Shown here one piece after another: positions 16,850 to 25,394 of a stretch of 64,000 nt of DNA. The stretch comes from Candidatus Woesearchaeota archaeon (GTDB taxonomy: Archaea; Nanobdellota; Nanobdellia; Woesearchaeales; JAFGLG01), in contig JAFGLG010000017.1 of assembly GCA_016928155.1 (NCBI GenBank), positions 79,602 to 143,601 of the forward strand, written 5' to 3'. The notes under the pieces are model-generated. The model saw only the letters and a program-made list of their open reading frames with translations, had not been told where the DNA came from and searched no databases. The first letter of the stretch is position 1. Every line of letters begins with the position of its first letter. The translations under genes and the position numbers were made by a program.

Positions 16850-17540
16850 GAATCATCTGAAGACACTGGCAGCCCCGAAGACATGGGCTATCAAGAGGAA
16901 ATCGCAGGTTTTCCTTGTTAGGCCTGCACCCGGTGCTCATCCCAAGGATGAATGCCTCCCTTTGAGGATAATTATGGCTGATATCCTGAAGTATGGCAGG
17001 ACATCAAAGGAGATAAAGTACATCATAAATAACAGAAATGTGCTTATCGACGGCATGAGGAGGAAGAGCCTCAAATTCAATGTCGGCGTCATGGATACAG
17101 TCCAGGTTCCTGATCTCAATGAATATTACAGGGTCATTTTCAATAAGAAAGGCAAGATTGATCTTGTCGCGATCGGAAAAGATGAGGCAGACATGAAGAT
17201 ATGCAAGATCATTAACAAGAGCATGGTCAGTGGCAGGACCCAGCTGAACCTTGATGACGGTAAGAATATCCTTGCTGACAAGGGAGCGAAGGGATCATAT
17301 GGTGTCGGCGATTCGCTGCTTCTGCATCTTCCTGACCAGAAGATCCTGGAGCTGCTGAAGCTTGAGAAAGGTGCTGCAGTCTACCTGAAGAAAGGGAAGT
17401 ATGCAGGCCAGACAGGGGTCGTTGAGGGGATAAAGGAGGACACAATCAATATAAGGTCTGAGGCCGGATCTATCCAGACTCTGAAGGCATATGCCTTGGT
17501 GATCGGGAAGGATAAGCCTCTTTTGACAGTGACTAAATGA
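16842..17540 (+). CDS. rps4e: ribosomal protein eS4
   Basis: 232 aa from MVKNHLKTLAAPKTW at 16842; an earlier in-frame ATG at 16797 lies within rpl24 and is rejected. VRPAPGAHPKDECLPLRII, the S4-type RNA-binding segment (NVLIDGMRRKSLKFNVGVMD) and a C-terminal KOW motif are present. Archaeal/eukaryotic-specific 30S protein. Overlaps rpl24 by 8 nt and rpl5 by 4 nt. Confidence 0.96.
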   Translation: MVKNHLKTLAAPKTWAIKRKSQVFLVRPAPGAHPKDECLPLRIIMADILKYGRTSKEIKYIINNRNVLIDGMRRKSLKFNVGVMDTVQVPDLNEYYRVIFNKKGKIDLVAIGKDEADMKICKIINKSMVSGRTQLNLDDGKNILADKGAKGSYGVGDSLLLHLPDQKILELLKLEKGAAVYLKKGKYAGQTGVVEGIKEDTINIRSEAGSIQTLKAYALVIGKDKPLLTVTK

Positions 17541-18079
17541 TGGCAAAGGCAAATGATACGAATCCGATGAAGAGTGTCAAGATAGAGAAGCTCACGCTTA
17601 ACATCGGGGCTGGTAAGGATCAGAAGAAGCTTGAGAAAGCTGTCAGGCTGATCAAGAATATTGTGGGTGTTGATCCTGTCAAGACTGTCACCCAGAAGAG
17701 GATCCCTACATGGGGCCTTAGGCCGGGTCTCCCGATCGGCTGCAAGATCACACTGAGAGGGGATAAGGCAGAGGAGGTTTTCCTGAAGCTTGTCAAGGCT
17801 AAGGACAGCATTCTCTCATTGAAGCAGATTGATGATTTCGGGAATGTCGCTTTCGGTATCCATGAGTATATTGATATCCCCGGGGTCAATTATGATCCTG
17901 AGATTGGCATCATGGGGCTCCAGGTCTGCTTGACACTGGAGAGGAATGGCCACAGGATCAAGAGGAGGAGGCACCTCAAGAGGAGGCTGCCTATGAGGCA
18001 GAACATCAGCAAGGAGGAATCTGCTGCCTTCTTGAAGCAGAGTTTCAGCATACGGATCAAGGAGGAGCAGGCGGAGTGA
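17537..18079 (+). CDS. rpl5: ribosomal protein uL5
   Basis: 180 aa. VKIEKLTLNIGAG, TWGLRPGLPIGCKITLRG and the IPGVNYDPEIGIMGLQVCLT signature. Binds 5S rRNA with uL18 in the central protuberance. ATGA overlap with eS4; ATG at 17540 is an alternative start. Confidence 0.97.
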   Translation: MMAKANDTNPMKSVKIEKLTLNIGAGKDQKKLEKAVRLIKNIVGVDPVKTVTQKRIPTWGLRPGLPIGCKITLRGDKAEEVFLKLVKAKDSILSLKQIDDFGNVAFGIHEYIDIPGVNYDPEIGIMGLQVCLTLERNGHRIKRRRHLKRRLPMRQNISKEESAAFLKQSFSIRIKEEQAE

Positions 18080-18083
18080 TAAT

Positions 18084-18314
18084 ATGACAACATCGGATCA
18101 TAAGAAGATGCTCGAGCAGTTGAGGGTTAAGCCTGTAAAGTACAGGAAGTTTTTGAAGCATAACTCACCTAAAGAGAGGTCGGGCGGGATCTCCATGAAG
18201 AAGTGCAGGAGATGCGGAAGCGCAAGAGGGCATATCGACAAGTATGGCCTCAATCTCTGCAGGAGATGCTTCAGGGAAGTCGCTTTTGATATCGGATTCA
18301 AAAAATTCAGCTGA
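18084..18314 (+). CDS. rps14: ribosomal protein uS14 (zinc type) with N-terminal extension
   Basis: 76 aa. The C-terminal part CRRCGSARGHIDKYGLNLCR-RC has the four zinc-binding cysteines of archaeal uS14, and REVAFDIGFKKF ends it. Archaeal uS14 is usually about 50-56 aa; the first 20 residues or so here (TTSDHKKMLEQL...) are extra. The SD GGAGTGAT before 18084 supports this start. Confidence 0.93.
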   Translation: MTTSDHKKMLEQLRVKPVKYRKFLKHNSPKERSGGISMKKCRRCGSARGHIDKYGLNLCRRCFREVAFDIGFKKFS

Positions 18315-18323
18315 GGTAAGAAA

Positions 18324-18713
18324 ATGTTGAATGACCCATTGGCAAATGCATTGTCACGAATCATGAATTGTGAGAGGATAGGCAGTAAAGAGGTGGAGGT
18401 CAAGCCTCATTCGAAGGTCATCAAGAAAGTGCTTGAGATCATGAATGAGAATGGCTACATCGGCACGTATAAGGAGGTCGAGGACGGCAAGGGGAATTTC
18501 CTTGTTGTGAATCTCCTGGGGAAGATAAACAAGTGCAATGTCATCAAGCCCAGGTACGCTGTCAAGCTTGGTGATTATGAGAAGTTCGAGACGAGGTTCC
18601 TGCCTGCTCAGGACTTCGGCATACTTATTGTATCGACGCCGAAAGGTATAATGACACATATCCAGGCCAAGGAGAAGATGCTCGGCGGAAGGATGCTGGC
18701 ATACTGTTATTAA
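18324..18713 (+). CDS. rps8: ribosomal protein uS8
   Basis: 129 aa. [20 protein letters not shown] is the archaeal N-terminus; the end [18 protein letters not shown] carries the conserved STPxGxMTH box. Binds helix 21 of 16S rRNA. SD GAGGTAAG. Confidence 0.96.
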   Translation: MLNDPLANALSRIMNCERIGSKEVEVKPHSKVIKKVLEIMNENGYIGTYKEVEDGKGNFLVVNLLGKINKCNVIKPRYAVKLGDYEKFETRFLPAQDFGILIVSTPKGIMTHIQAKEKMLGGRMLAYCY

Positions 18714-18714
18714 G

Positions 18715-19269
18715 ATGGCAGAGAAGAAGAGACACGAGCTGAGAGAGGAGATTGATTTGCCTGAAGGAGTCACAGCCACATTCGCTCAGAGGGGGATCAG
18801 GTTCAGGGGCCCTAAGGGGGAGAATGAGAGGCTCATCAACAATCCTATCTTGAATGTCGAGGTGAAAGGGGATATGGTTTCGGTTTTCACTGATAAGGAT
18901 TCCAAGAAGGAGAAGAAGATCCTCAACTCGATGGTGGCCCATTTCAGGAACATGATTGTAGGGGTTACAAGAGGCCACATGTACAGGCTGAAGATCTGTT
19001 CAGGCCACTTCCCCATGAATGTCGCGCTGAAGGGTGATGAGTTCAGTGTCAAGAATTTCCTTGGTGAGAAGATTCCAAGGATCTTGAAGATAAAGAAGGG
19101 TGCAGATGTCAAGATCGATGGTGATATGGTTGAGGTCACTTCAGTCAACAAGGAGATCGCCGGTCAGGTTGCGGCTGATATAGAGCAGCTTTGCAGGATA
19201 ACGAACCGTGACAGGAGGATATTCCAGGATGGTATATATTTCATAGAGAAGGATGGTAAGAAGATTTAG
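18715..19269 (+). CDS. rpl6: ribosomal protein uL6
   Basis: 184 aa. VTATFAQRGIRFRGPKGENE, GVTRGHMYRLKICSGHFPM and the C-terminal RDRRIFQDGIYFIEKDGKKI are archaeal uL6 features. Lies near the factor-binding site. One nt after rps8. Confidence 0.96.
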   Translation: MAEKKRHELREEIDLPEGVTATFAQRGIRFRGPKGENERLINNPILNVEVKGDMVSVFTDKDSKKEKKILNSMVAHFRNMIVGVTRGHMYRLKICSGHFPMNVALKGDEFSVKNFLGEKIPRILKIKKGADVKIDGDMVEVTSVNKEIAGQVAADIEQLCRITNRDRRIFQDGIYFIEKDGKKI

Positions 19270-19274
19270 GTGCT

Positions 19275-19871
19275 ATGATGGATTTGCTCAAGATCAGGAA
19301 AGAGATGAAGGCGAAGAAGCCTGAATTCACTGCCCAGGATTCTCATAAGGCGGGCAGGGTGCAGAAGAAGTACAGGAGACCGAAAGGCATCCATTCCAAG
19401 ATAAGGATGGGGTGGAAGAGCTACAAGAAGAAGATAAAGGTGGGCTATAAGTCACCTTGTGCTGTCAGGGGTCTCTCGGTGCAGGGCCTTATTCCTGTTG
19501 TCGTGGCGAATGCAGCTGCTGTCAGGGCTATTGATCCCGGGATTCAGGGCGCGGTCATCTCTTCATCAGTTGGCATGAAGAGGAGAGAGGAACTGATAAG
19601 GCTGCTCGTGGAGAAGAAGGTTATCATACTCAATATCCGTGATCCTGAGAAGAAACTGAAGGAAATCGGGGCTGGATTGAAGGAGAAGAGAGAGAAGAGG
19701 ACAATGAGGGAAGCTTCGAAGAAGGAGAAGGAGAAGGATCTCAAGAAGAAGGCAGAGGAGAAGAGCAAGGAAGAGAAGAAAGAGGGTGTCGAGGAGATTG
19801 TCGATGAGGACAAGAAGATGCAGGAGAAGAGGGATATGGATAAGCTCCTGACAAAGAAAGACTCTGTTTAA
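19275..19871 (+). CDS. rpl32e: ribosomal protein eL32 with charged C-terminal tail
   Basis: 198 aa. The first 130 residues hold the family core (YRRPKGIHSKIRMGWKSY, KKIKVGYKSPCAVRGL, ...VVVANAAAVRAIDPG). The last 65 or so residues are an almost pure Lys/Glu helix (KEKEKDLKKKAEEKSKEEKK), longer than in most archaea. SD AGGTG. Confidence 0.93.
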   Translation: MMDLLKIRKEMKAKKPEFTAQDSHKAGRVQKKYRRPKGIHSKIRMGWKSYKKKIKVGYKSPCAVRGLSVQGLIPVVVANAAAVRAIDPGIQGAVISSSVGMKRREELIRLLVEKKVIILNIRDPEKKLKEIGAGLKEKREKRTMREASKKEKEKDLKKKAEEKSKEEKKEGVEEIVDEDKKMQEKRDMDKLLTKKDSV

Positions 19872-19879
19872 GGTGCGAT

Positions 19880-20329
19880 ATGAAACTCAAACTTCAGAAA
19901 AAGCTGGCTGCTGATGTCATGGACTGCTCTCCGAAGAGGGTATGGTTTGATGAGGGGAGGCTTGAAGAGATTAAGGAAGCCATCACAAAGGCTGACATAA
20001 GGCGGCTGGTCAAGGACAGGGCTATCGGAGAGAAGCCGATAAGGGGCATCTCAAGGGCCCGCGCGAACAAGATCAAGATCCAGAAATCCAAGGGCAGGCA
20101 GAAAGGCCATGGTTCCAGGAAAGGTAAGAAAGGGGCTAGGCTGCCGAGGAAGGAGGCATGGATGTTTAAAATAAGGAAGCAGAGGGATTTCCTGATGAGG
20201 GTCAAATTGTCAGGTAAGGTGTCTGTCAAGGACTACAGGTTGCTTTACCTTAAGGCAAAGGGCGGATTTTTCAGGAGCCTCAGGCACATGAAACTTTATA
20301 TTGATGAACATGGGATGTTCAAGAAGTGA
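19880..20329 (+). CDS. rpl19e: ribosomal protein eL19
   Basis: 149 aa, usual archaeal length. LAADVMDCSPKRVWFDEGRL, KGRQKGHGSRKGKKGAR and FKIRKQRDFLMRVKL are diagnostic. Bridges 50S and 30S. Confidence 0.96.
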   Translation: MKLKLQKKLAADVMDCSPKRVWFDEGRLEEIKEAITKADIRRLVKDRAIGEKPIRGISRARANKIKIQKSKGRQKGHGSRKGKKGARLPRKEAWMFKIRKQRDFLMRVKLSGKVSVKDYRLLYLKAKGGFFRSLRHMKLYIDEHGMFKK

Positions 20330-20334
20330 ATGAA

Positions 20335-20871
20335 ATGAAGAGCAGATATAATATACCTTTCAGGAGGAAGCTTGAAGGAAAGACTGATTATCGTAAGAGG
20401 CTCAAGCTGCTCTCTTCTGGAAGCAGGAGACTGGTGATCAGGAAATCGCTGAAGAATATGACTGCACAGGTCATCGAGTTTGCACCTGAGGGTGACAAGG
20501 TGCTGCTCTCAGCATCTTCGAGGGAGCTCATCAAGATGGGTTGGACAGCCCCGAGGTCAAATGTTCCTGCAGCATATCTTGTGGGTCTGCTGCTTGCGAG
20601 CAAGGCGAAGGCTGGGAAAGTCAGCGGCAGGATAATCGTCGATATCGGTTTGGCGACATCTGTCAGGGGTTCCAGGCTGTATGCTCTTGTCAGGGGTGCT
20701 ATTGATGGCGGCCTTGGGATAGAATGCTCAAAGGATATCCTGCCTGATGATGATAGGGTCTCAGGCAAGCATATTTCAGAATACTCGGATAAAAGACAGT
20801 TCAAGTATGATGCTGCAAAGCTTCCTGAATTGTTTGATAAGGTCAAAAAACAGATTATGGGTGCTAGATGA
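20335..20871 (+). CDS. rpl18: ribosomal protein uL18
   Basis: 178 aa from the ATG at 20335 (a GTG at 20326 overlaps the eL19 stop). PFRRKLEGKTDYRKRLKLL and YLVGLLLASKAKAGKVSGRI mark archaeal uL18; it binds 5S rRNA. ATGA overlap with rps5. Confidence 0.95.
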   Translation: MKSRYNIPFRRKLEGKTDYRKRLKLLSSGSRRLVIRKSLKNMTAQVIEFAPEGDKVLLSASSRELIKMGWTAPRSNVPAAYLVGLLLASKAKAGKVSGRIIVDIGLATSVRGSRLYALVRGAIDGGLGIECSKDILPDDDRVSGKHISEYSDKRQFKYDAAKLPELFDKVKKQIMGAR

Positions 20872-21689
20872 TGCCGGATGAAAAGAAGCCTGAGGATGTA
20901 GCAGAGGAGAATGTGAAAGTTGATCAGAAATCTGATCCCAGGAGAGATATGAGGGGAAGGCCGGAGAAGGATCAGGCAGTCTGGAATCCGAAGACCTCTT
21001 TGGGGAAGCAGGTCAAAGAGGGGATTATCACAGATATTGATCAGATACTTGATGAAGGCAGGAAGATTCTGGAGTCAGAGATAATTGATGTCCTGATCCC
21101 TGACCTTAAGTCAGACCTTCTGCTTATCGGCCAGGCAAAGGGCAAGTTTGGAGGAGGCCAGAGAAGGGTCTTCAGGCAGACGCAGAAGAAGACAATGGAG
21201 GGCAACAAGCCGAAGTTCACGACTTATGCTGTCGTCGGCAATGAGAACGGGTATATCGGCCTGAGCGAGGGGAGCGCAAAAGAGACTGTCCCTGCGAGGG
21301 AGAAGGCGTTCAGGAATGCCAAGCTTGACATTTTCAAGATCAGGAGAGGATGCGGCTCATGGCAGTGCGGCTGTAAGACTCCTCATACCATACCTTTCAA
21401 GGTTACCGGCAAGTGCGGCTCTGTCATTATTGTCCTGAAGCCCGCCCCGAAGGGTGCTGGACTGAAGGTCGAGAAGGAATGCGGCAAGATACTGAAGATG
21501 GCTGGCATCAAGGATATATGGTCAAAGGCCTATGGCCAGAGCAAGACGAAGGTGAATCTGCTGCTGGCATTGAAGGATGCCCTGAAGAAGCTCATGTCGA
21601 CGAAAGTTGATGCGAAGTTTGAGGAGAGGCTTGGCATCGTAGAGGGGAAGATTGTCAGCCAGAAGCCTGAGATTGAGGAAAGTGAGTGA
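20868..21689 (+). CDS. rps5: ribosomal protein uS5 with N-terminal extension
   Basis: 273 aa. WNPKTSLGKQVKEGIITDID, the dsRBD-like GFVVGKG counterpart (FTTYAVVGNENGYIGLSEG), and RRGCGSWQCGCKTPHTIPFK typical of archaea and eukaryotes. About 35 charged residues precede the core. Important for decoding fidelity. Confidence 0.96.
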   Translation: MMPDEKKPEDVAEENVKVDQKSDPRRDMRGRPEKDQAVWNPKTSLGKQVKEGIITDIDQILDEGRKILESEIIDVLIPDLKSDLLLIGQAKGKFGGGQRRVFRQTQKKTMEGNKPKFTTYAVVGNENGYIGLSEGSAKETVPAREKAFRNAKLDIFKIRRGCGSWQCGCKTPHTIPFKVTGKCGSVIIVLKPAPKGAGLKVEKECGKILKMAGIKDIWSKAYGQSKTKVNLLLALKDALKKLMSTKVDAKFEERLGIVEGKIVSQKPEIEESE

Positions 21690-21691
21690 AT

Positions 21692-22093
21692 ATGGAAAAG
21701 GAATCTGGGAAAAAAGTGCAGAACGGAAAGATCGCCATTATCAGGCTTAGGGGCCTCACAGGCATAAGGAAGCCTATTAAGGATACATTGCTGATGCTGA
21801 ACCTCATCAGGAAGCATCATTGTGTTGTGCTTGATCCCAACCCTTCGGTCATGGGTATGATAAGGAAGGCCAAGGATTATATCACATGGGGTTTCATTGA
21901 TGATGAAACTCAAAAGCTCCTTGTCGATAAGAGGAGCGAGAAGGATTCGGATGGTAATATGAGGCCTTATTTCAGGCTGCACCCGCCGAGGAAAGGTTTT
22001 GAGAGGAAAGGTGTCAAGAGGACTTTCAGGATCGGAGGTGCTCTTGGTGATAGGGGCGAGAAGATCAATGATCTCATCAAGAGGATGATTTGA
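21692..22093 (+). CDS. rpl30: ribosomal protein uL30
   Basis: 133 aa from the ATG at 21692 (GTG at 21686 overlaps the uS5 stop). IAIIRLRGLTGIRKPIKDTL, LRPYFRLHPPRKGFERKG-like end (MRPYFRLHPPRKGFERKGVK). Archaeal-length uL30. Confidence 0.95.
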   Translation: MEKESGKKVQNGKIAIIRLRGLTGIRKPIKDTLLMLNLIRKHHCVVLDPNPSVMGMIRKAKDYITWGFIDDETQKLLVDKRSEKDSDGNMRPYFRLHPPRKGFERKGVKRTFRIGGALGDRGEKINDLIKRMI

Positions 22094-22130
22094 GGGATTA
22101 TTAGGATATGTCAGATCAGAGGTTATGATT

Positions 22131-22610
22131 ATGGTTGTCAACAAGAGATCGAAGAAAAGCAGGCAGAGAGGCTCTCACACCCATGGTTGGGGTGCTATGA
22201 AGAAGCATCGTGGCGCAGGTAATCGCGGCGGACGCGGCATGGCAGGCACTGGCAAGAGAGGGGACGCGAAGAAGCCATCTATCTGGAAGGATAAAGATTA
22301 TTTTGGCAGGCACGGCTTCAAGCAGAAGAATCAGGAGAAGATCTCTGCCATCAACATAGCTTTCATTGAAGAGAAGTTCCAGAAGCTCCTTGCAGGAGGT
22401 ATCGTCAAGGAAGTTGATGGTTCTTTCATGATAAATCTCGCTGATATGAAGTGCAACAAGCTCTTGGGTGTCGGCATGCCGACGAGGAGATACAGGATCT
22501 CGGCCAAGTATGCTTCCAGGAGCGCTGTTGAGAAGATCGGCTCTGCAGGAGGGGAGGTTCAGCTTCCTGTAAGGAAAGAAGCGCCGGCAGAGCCTGTGCA
22601 AGCTGAATGA
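22131..22610 (+). CDS. rpl15: ribosomal protein uL15
   Basis: 159 aa from MVVNKRSKKSRQRGSHTHGW at 22131. GSHTHGWGAMKKHRGAGNRG is the diagnostic Gly-rich 23S-binding region. Short Glu/Ala/Pro tail. Overlaps secY by 4 nt. Confidence 0.95.
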   Translation: MVVNKRSKKSRQRGSHTHGWGAMKKHRGAGNRGGRGMAGTGKRGDAKKPSIWKDKDYFGRHGFKQKNQEKISAINIAFIEEKFQKLLAGGIVKEVDGSFMINLADMKCNKLLGVGMPTRRYRISAKYASRSAVEKIGSAGGEVQLPVRKEAPAEPVQAE

Positions 22611-24007
22611 AAATGGCATCATTCCTAGATAATATCCTGGCAAATCTTCCGGAGGTTGCTCCGGCTACCCAGAAGAATGTCCCTTTCAAGACAAAGCTCA
22701 AGTGGACTCTGACGATTCTTGTACTGTTCTTTGCTATGGGCCTTATCCCTTTGTTCGGTCTTGGCCAGAATGCATTGCAGCAGTTCGAATACCTTTCATT
22801 GATCCTTGGGGCTGAATTCGGCTCTCTTATGTCTCTGGGTATCGGCCCGATTGTTACAGCTTCCATTGTGCTGCAGCTGTTGAACGGGTCAGGCATTGTC
22901 AAGTTTGACTTGACATCGAGAGAAGGTAAGATGAGGTTCCAGGGCATCCAGAAGCTCTTGTCTATATTCTTCATTTTGTTCGAGGCATTCATCTATGTTT
23001 TCATGGGTGGCTTGGCTCCTGCAGCTGAGATAACTGGCGCTTTGAAGCTCCAGCTTGATCTGCTTTTGATATTCCAGCTTTTCCTGGGAGGCTTGATGGT
23101 CATGTTCATGGATGAAGTCGTCTCAAAGCACGGCTTCGGTTCTGGCATCTCATTGTTCATCGCAGCTGGAGTGTCTAAATCTGTTTTTGTCAGGCTTCTT
23201 TCATGGCTTCCGAGCCCTGCTAATCCCGAGGTCCCGACTGGTGCTCTTTGGCAGCTTTTCCTCGGCTTGAGGACAGGTGATCCTCAGCTTGTTGCTCTGA
23301 TGCTTGCTGCCATCCTCGCTACTATCTTTGTTTTCATGATTTCCATTTATGGTCAGGCCATGAAGGTCGAGATCCCTCTTTCTTTCGGCAGGATAAGGGG
23401 TCATGGCGTCAGGTGGCCGCTCTCATTCATTTATACTTCAAACATCCCGGTCATTTTGGTGGCAGCTTTGCTTGCTAATATACAGCTTTGGGGCAGATTG
23501 CTGCAGAATTGGGGGCATCCTTTGCTTGGCACATTCAATTCTCAGGGCACTCCTGTTTCAGGTTTTGTCTCCTGGATCCAGTATCCTAATGTTGTCGAGA
23601 AGCTGATTATAGGGAATATCGCATGGCCGGACATCTGGCATGGATTGGTCTATCTTTTGTTCATGATAGGAGGAGCTGTGGTTTTCTCGTATTTCTGGGT
23701 CCAGACATCTGGCATGGATGCGAGAAGCCAGGCTAAGCAGATCATGTCTTCTGGTCTCCAGATTCCTGGCTTCAGGCAGGATCCGAGAGTCATGGAGAGG
23801 TTGCTTGAGAGATATATCGGTCCTTTGACTGTCATGGGAGCGATTTTTGTCGGGTTCATCGCTGCAAGTGCTGATCTTATCGGCGCTCTTAGCTCTGGCA
23901 CTGGTATCCTGCTCACTGTTATGATTATCTACAAGCTGTACGAGGATATTGCTCGTAAGCATATGTTTGATATGCATCCTGCGATGCGTAAGTTCATGAA
24001 GTTTTAG
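22607..24007 (+). CDS. secY: protein translocase subunit SecY (Sec61 alpha)
   Basis: 466 aa with ten hydrophobic membrane segments. The plug/TM2 region LGIGPIVTASIVLQLLNGSG, the cytosolic loop GGLMVMFMDEVVSKHGFGSG-ISLFI, and the TM10 region are all typical. Forms the membrane pore through which the many exported proteins in this window pass. Universal position after uL15. ATG at 22613 is an alternative start. Confidence 0.97.
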   Translation: MKMASFLDNILANLPEVAPATQKNVPFKTKLKWTLTILVLFFAMGLIPLFGLGQNALQQFEYLSLILGAEFGSLMSLGIGPIVTASIVLQLLNGSGIVKFDLTSREGKMRFQGIQKLLSIFFILFEAFIYVFMGGLAPAAEITGALKLQLDLLLIFQLFLGGLMVMFMDEVVSKHGFGSGISLFIAAGVSKSVFVRLLSWLPSPANPEVPTGALWQLFLGLRTGDPQLVALMLAAILATIFVFMISIYGQAMKVEIPLSFGRIRGHGVRWPLSFIYTSNIPVILVAALLANIQLWGRLLQNWGHPLLGTFNSQGTPVSGFVSWIQYPNVVEKLIIGNIAWPDIWHGLVYLLFMIGGAVVFSYFWVQTSGMDARSQAKQIMSSGLQIPGFRQDPRVMERLLERYIGPLTVMGAIFVGFIAASADLIGALSSGTGILLTVMIIYKLYEDIARKHMFDMHPAMRKFMKF

Positions 24008-24019
24008 GGGGTGGCCTTG

Positions 24020-24769
24020 ATGTTTGAGAATCTTTTGAATCCTGTATTTGATCCTCTTCTCAGGCTCCAGCCTTTCTATGTCATCCTGATGCTTTCTTTG
24101 GGCATCACTGTTGTCATGACTATGGCTTACAAGTACTTGACTGACCAGAAGCTGATGAAGCAGCTCAAGGATGAGCTCAAGATGCATCAGGACGAGATGA
24201 AGAAGCACAAGGAGGATCCTAAGAAGATGATGGAGCTCCAGAAGAAGGCCATGCAGACAAATATGCAGTACATGACCCATTCCTTCAAGCCGACTTTATT
24301 CACTCTTATCCCTTTGATCATAATATTTGGCTGGATGAATGCCAATCTGGCTTTTGCCCCGATTTATCCTGCTTCTGATTTCTCAGTCACTGCTTTTTTT
24401 CCAGAAGGTTCAGCTGGTTCTGCGAGCCTGTCATCTGTTCCTGAGCTTGTCATCGGGGATCCTGATGTTGAGATTGCTGATTCTCAGGCAACTTGGGATC
24501 TGAAGGGGAATGCAGGTGAATATGTGCTGACTGTCAGTTATGATGGCAAGGAGTATCACAAGGAGCTTTTGATTGATAATTACAAGTATGCGAAATTCCA
24601 GGAGATTTTCAAGAATGAGAAAGTGAAGATTATCCAGATCAACAATCCTCCTAATAAGCCACTTGGTTCCATCTCGATATTCGGCTGGCATCCGGGATGG
24701 CTTGGGACTTATATCATCCTCTCGCTTGTATTCAGCATAGTGCTGAGAAAGCTTTTGAAGGTTGTCTGA
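24020..24769 (+). CDS. EMC3/TMCO1-family (DUF106) membrane insertase
   Basis: 249 aa. The ATG at 24020 is preferred to the GTG at 24011 because GGGGGTGG sits 7 nt before it. It has an N-terminal membrane segment (FYVILMLSLGITVVMTMAYK), a Lys/Glu/Met-rich cytosolic coiled coil (LMKQLKDELKMHQDEMKKHK), a second span (PTLFTLIPLIIIFGWMNANL), an extracellular Ig-like beta domain (about 120-215) and a last span at the C-terminus. Archaeal members of the Oxa1/YidC superfamily usually follow secY as here and insert membrane proteins. The beta insert before the last helix is longer than in the minimal family members I know. Confidence 0.88.
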   Translation: MFENLLNPVFDPLLRLQPFYVILMLSLGITVVMTMAYKYLTDQKLMKQLKDELKMHQDEMKKHKEDPKKMMELQKKAMQTNMQYMTHSFKPTLFTLIPLIIIFGWMNANLAFAPIYPASDFSVTAFFPEGSAGSASLSSVPELVIGDPDVEIADSQATWDLKGNAGEYVLTVSYDGKEYHKELLIDNYKYAKFQEIFKNEKVKIIQINNPPNKPLGSISIFGWHPGWLGTYIILSLVFSIVLRKLLKVV

Positions 24770-24931
24770 TCAGATCTGTCCTGTTTCCACGTATTTTTTC
24801 ATGAGCCTTTCTACTACTATCTGCGGGGCGAATCCTTTTGAGCTGCATGCCCTCACAAATGAATCATACACTCCTCTGTCTATCACATAGTCTATTTTGG
24901 CCTTTTGGGGCCCTTTTGGTGTTGCTGCCAT
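24770..24931 (-). CDS. small ribbon-helix-helix-like protein, 53 aa
   Basis: 53 codons with a GGTGATAAA ribosome site 9 nt after the hjc stop. KIDYVIDRGVYDSFVRACSS could form the strand and first helix, and GFAPQIVVERLMKKYVETGQ the turn and second helix of an RHH fold. It is in an operon with hjc, convergent with the insertase gene (1-nt gap to the previous stop). Could regulate or assist the resolvase; no direct evidence. Confidence 0.65.
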   Translation of the reverse strand: MAATPKGPQKAKIDYVIDRGVYDSFVRACSSKGFAPQIVVERLMKKYVETGQI

Positions 24932-24940
24932 TTTATCACC

Positions 24941-25333
24941 TTATTTGTTGATCGCTTCCTCGAATAGGAGCCCTTTTCTTTTTGCTATCGGTATTGAGAC
25001 AACATAATTCTGGCCTTCTGTCTCGTCGAGATCCTCTGGATTGATGAAATACCAGTCTACATTGTTGAACTTGACCCCTATCCATGGTTCTGCCCCGAAG
25101 ATTCTCGAGAATTCTTTGAGTTCTTCGACCTCTTTGCGTGTCAGGTATTGCTTTATGGCTTTTGTTACCTTGACTTCTATGGCCAGTCTCCTTGTGACAT
25201 TGCCTGCAAGTATGTCAGGCGCAGGCATGCTTGTTGATCCGCTTCCTGCTGCACGCATGCATGCCCATCCACTGCTCCAGAACTTGTGGAACAGTTCCCT
25301 TTCTGCATTGCTGCCCTTTGCTTTTGTCTTCAT
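24941..25333 (-). CDS. hjc: Holliday junction resolvase Hjc
   Basis: 130 aa. KGSNAERELFHKF, RAAGSGSTSMPAPDILA and RLAIEVKVTK give the E--- G-S---PD-----ExK nuclease core; EPWIGVKFNNVDWYF is the typical distal strand. Cuts four-way junctions in recombination. Start 27 nt after TTTAAATAT (25356-25364): leaderless. Confidence 0.93.
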   Translation of the reverse strand: MKTKAKGSNAERELFHKFWSSGWACMRAAGSGSTSMPAPDILAGNVTRRLAIEVKVTKAIKQYLTRKEVEELKEFSRIFGAEPWIGVKFNNVDWYFINPEDLDETEGQNYVVSIPIAKRKGLLFEEAINK

Positions 25334-25355
25334 CTTATCTTGAAAGCCATCTCTT

Positions 25356-25364
25356 TTTAAATAT
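25356..25364 (-). promoter_or_regulatory. TATA box of hjc
   Basis: AT-rich ATATTTAAA on the minus strand, centred 27 nt before the hjc ATG. Confidence 0.5.
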
Positions 25365-25394
25365 TTTTTCCAGAGAATATCAGGCTGTTTTGGT

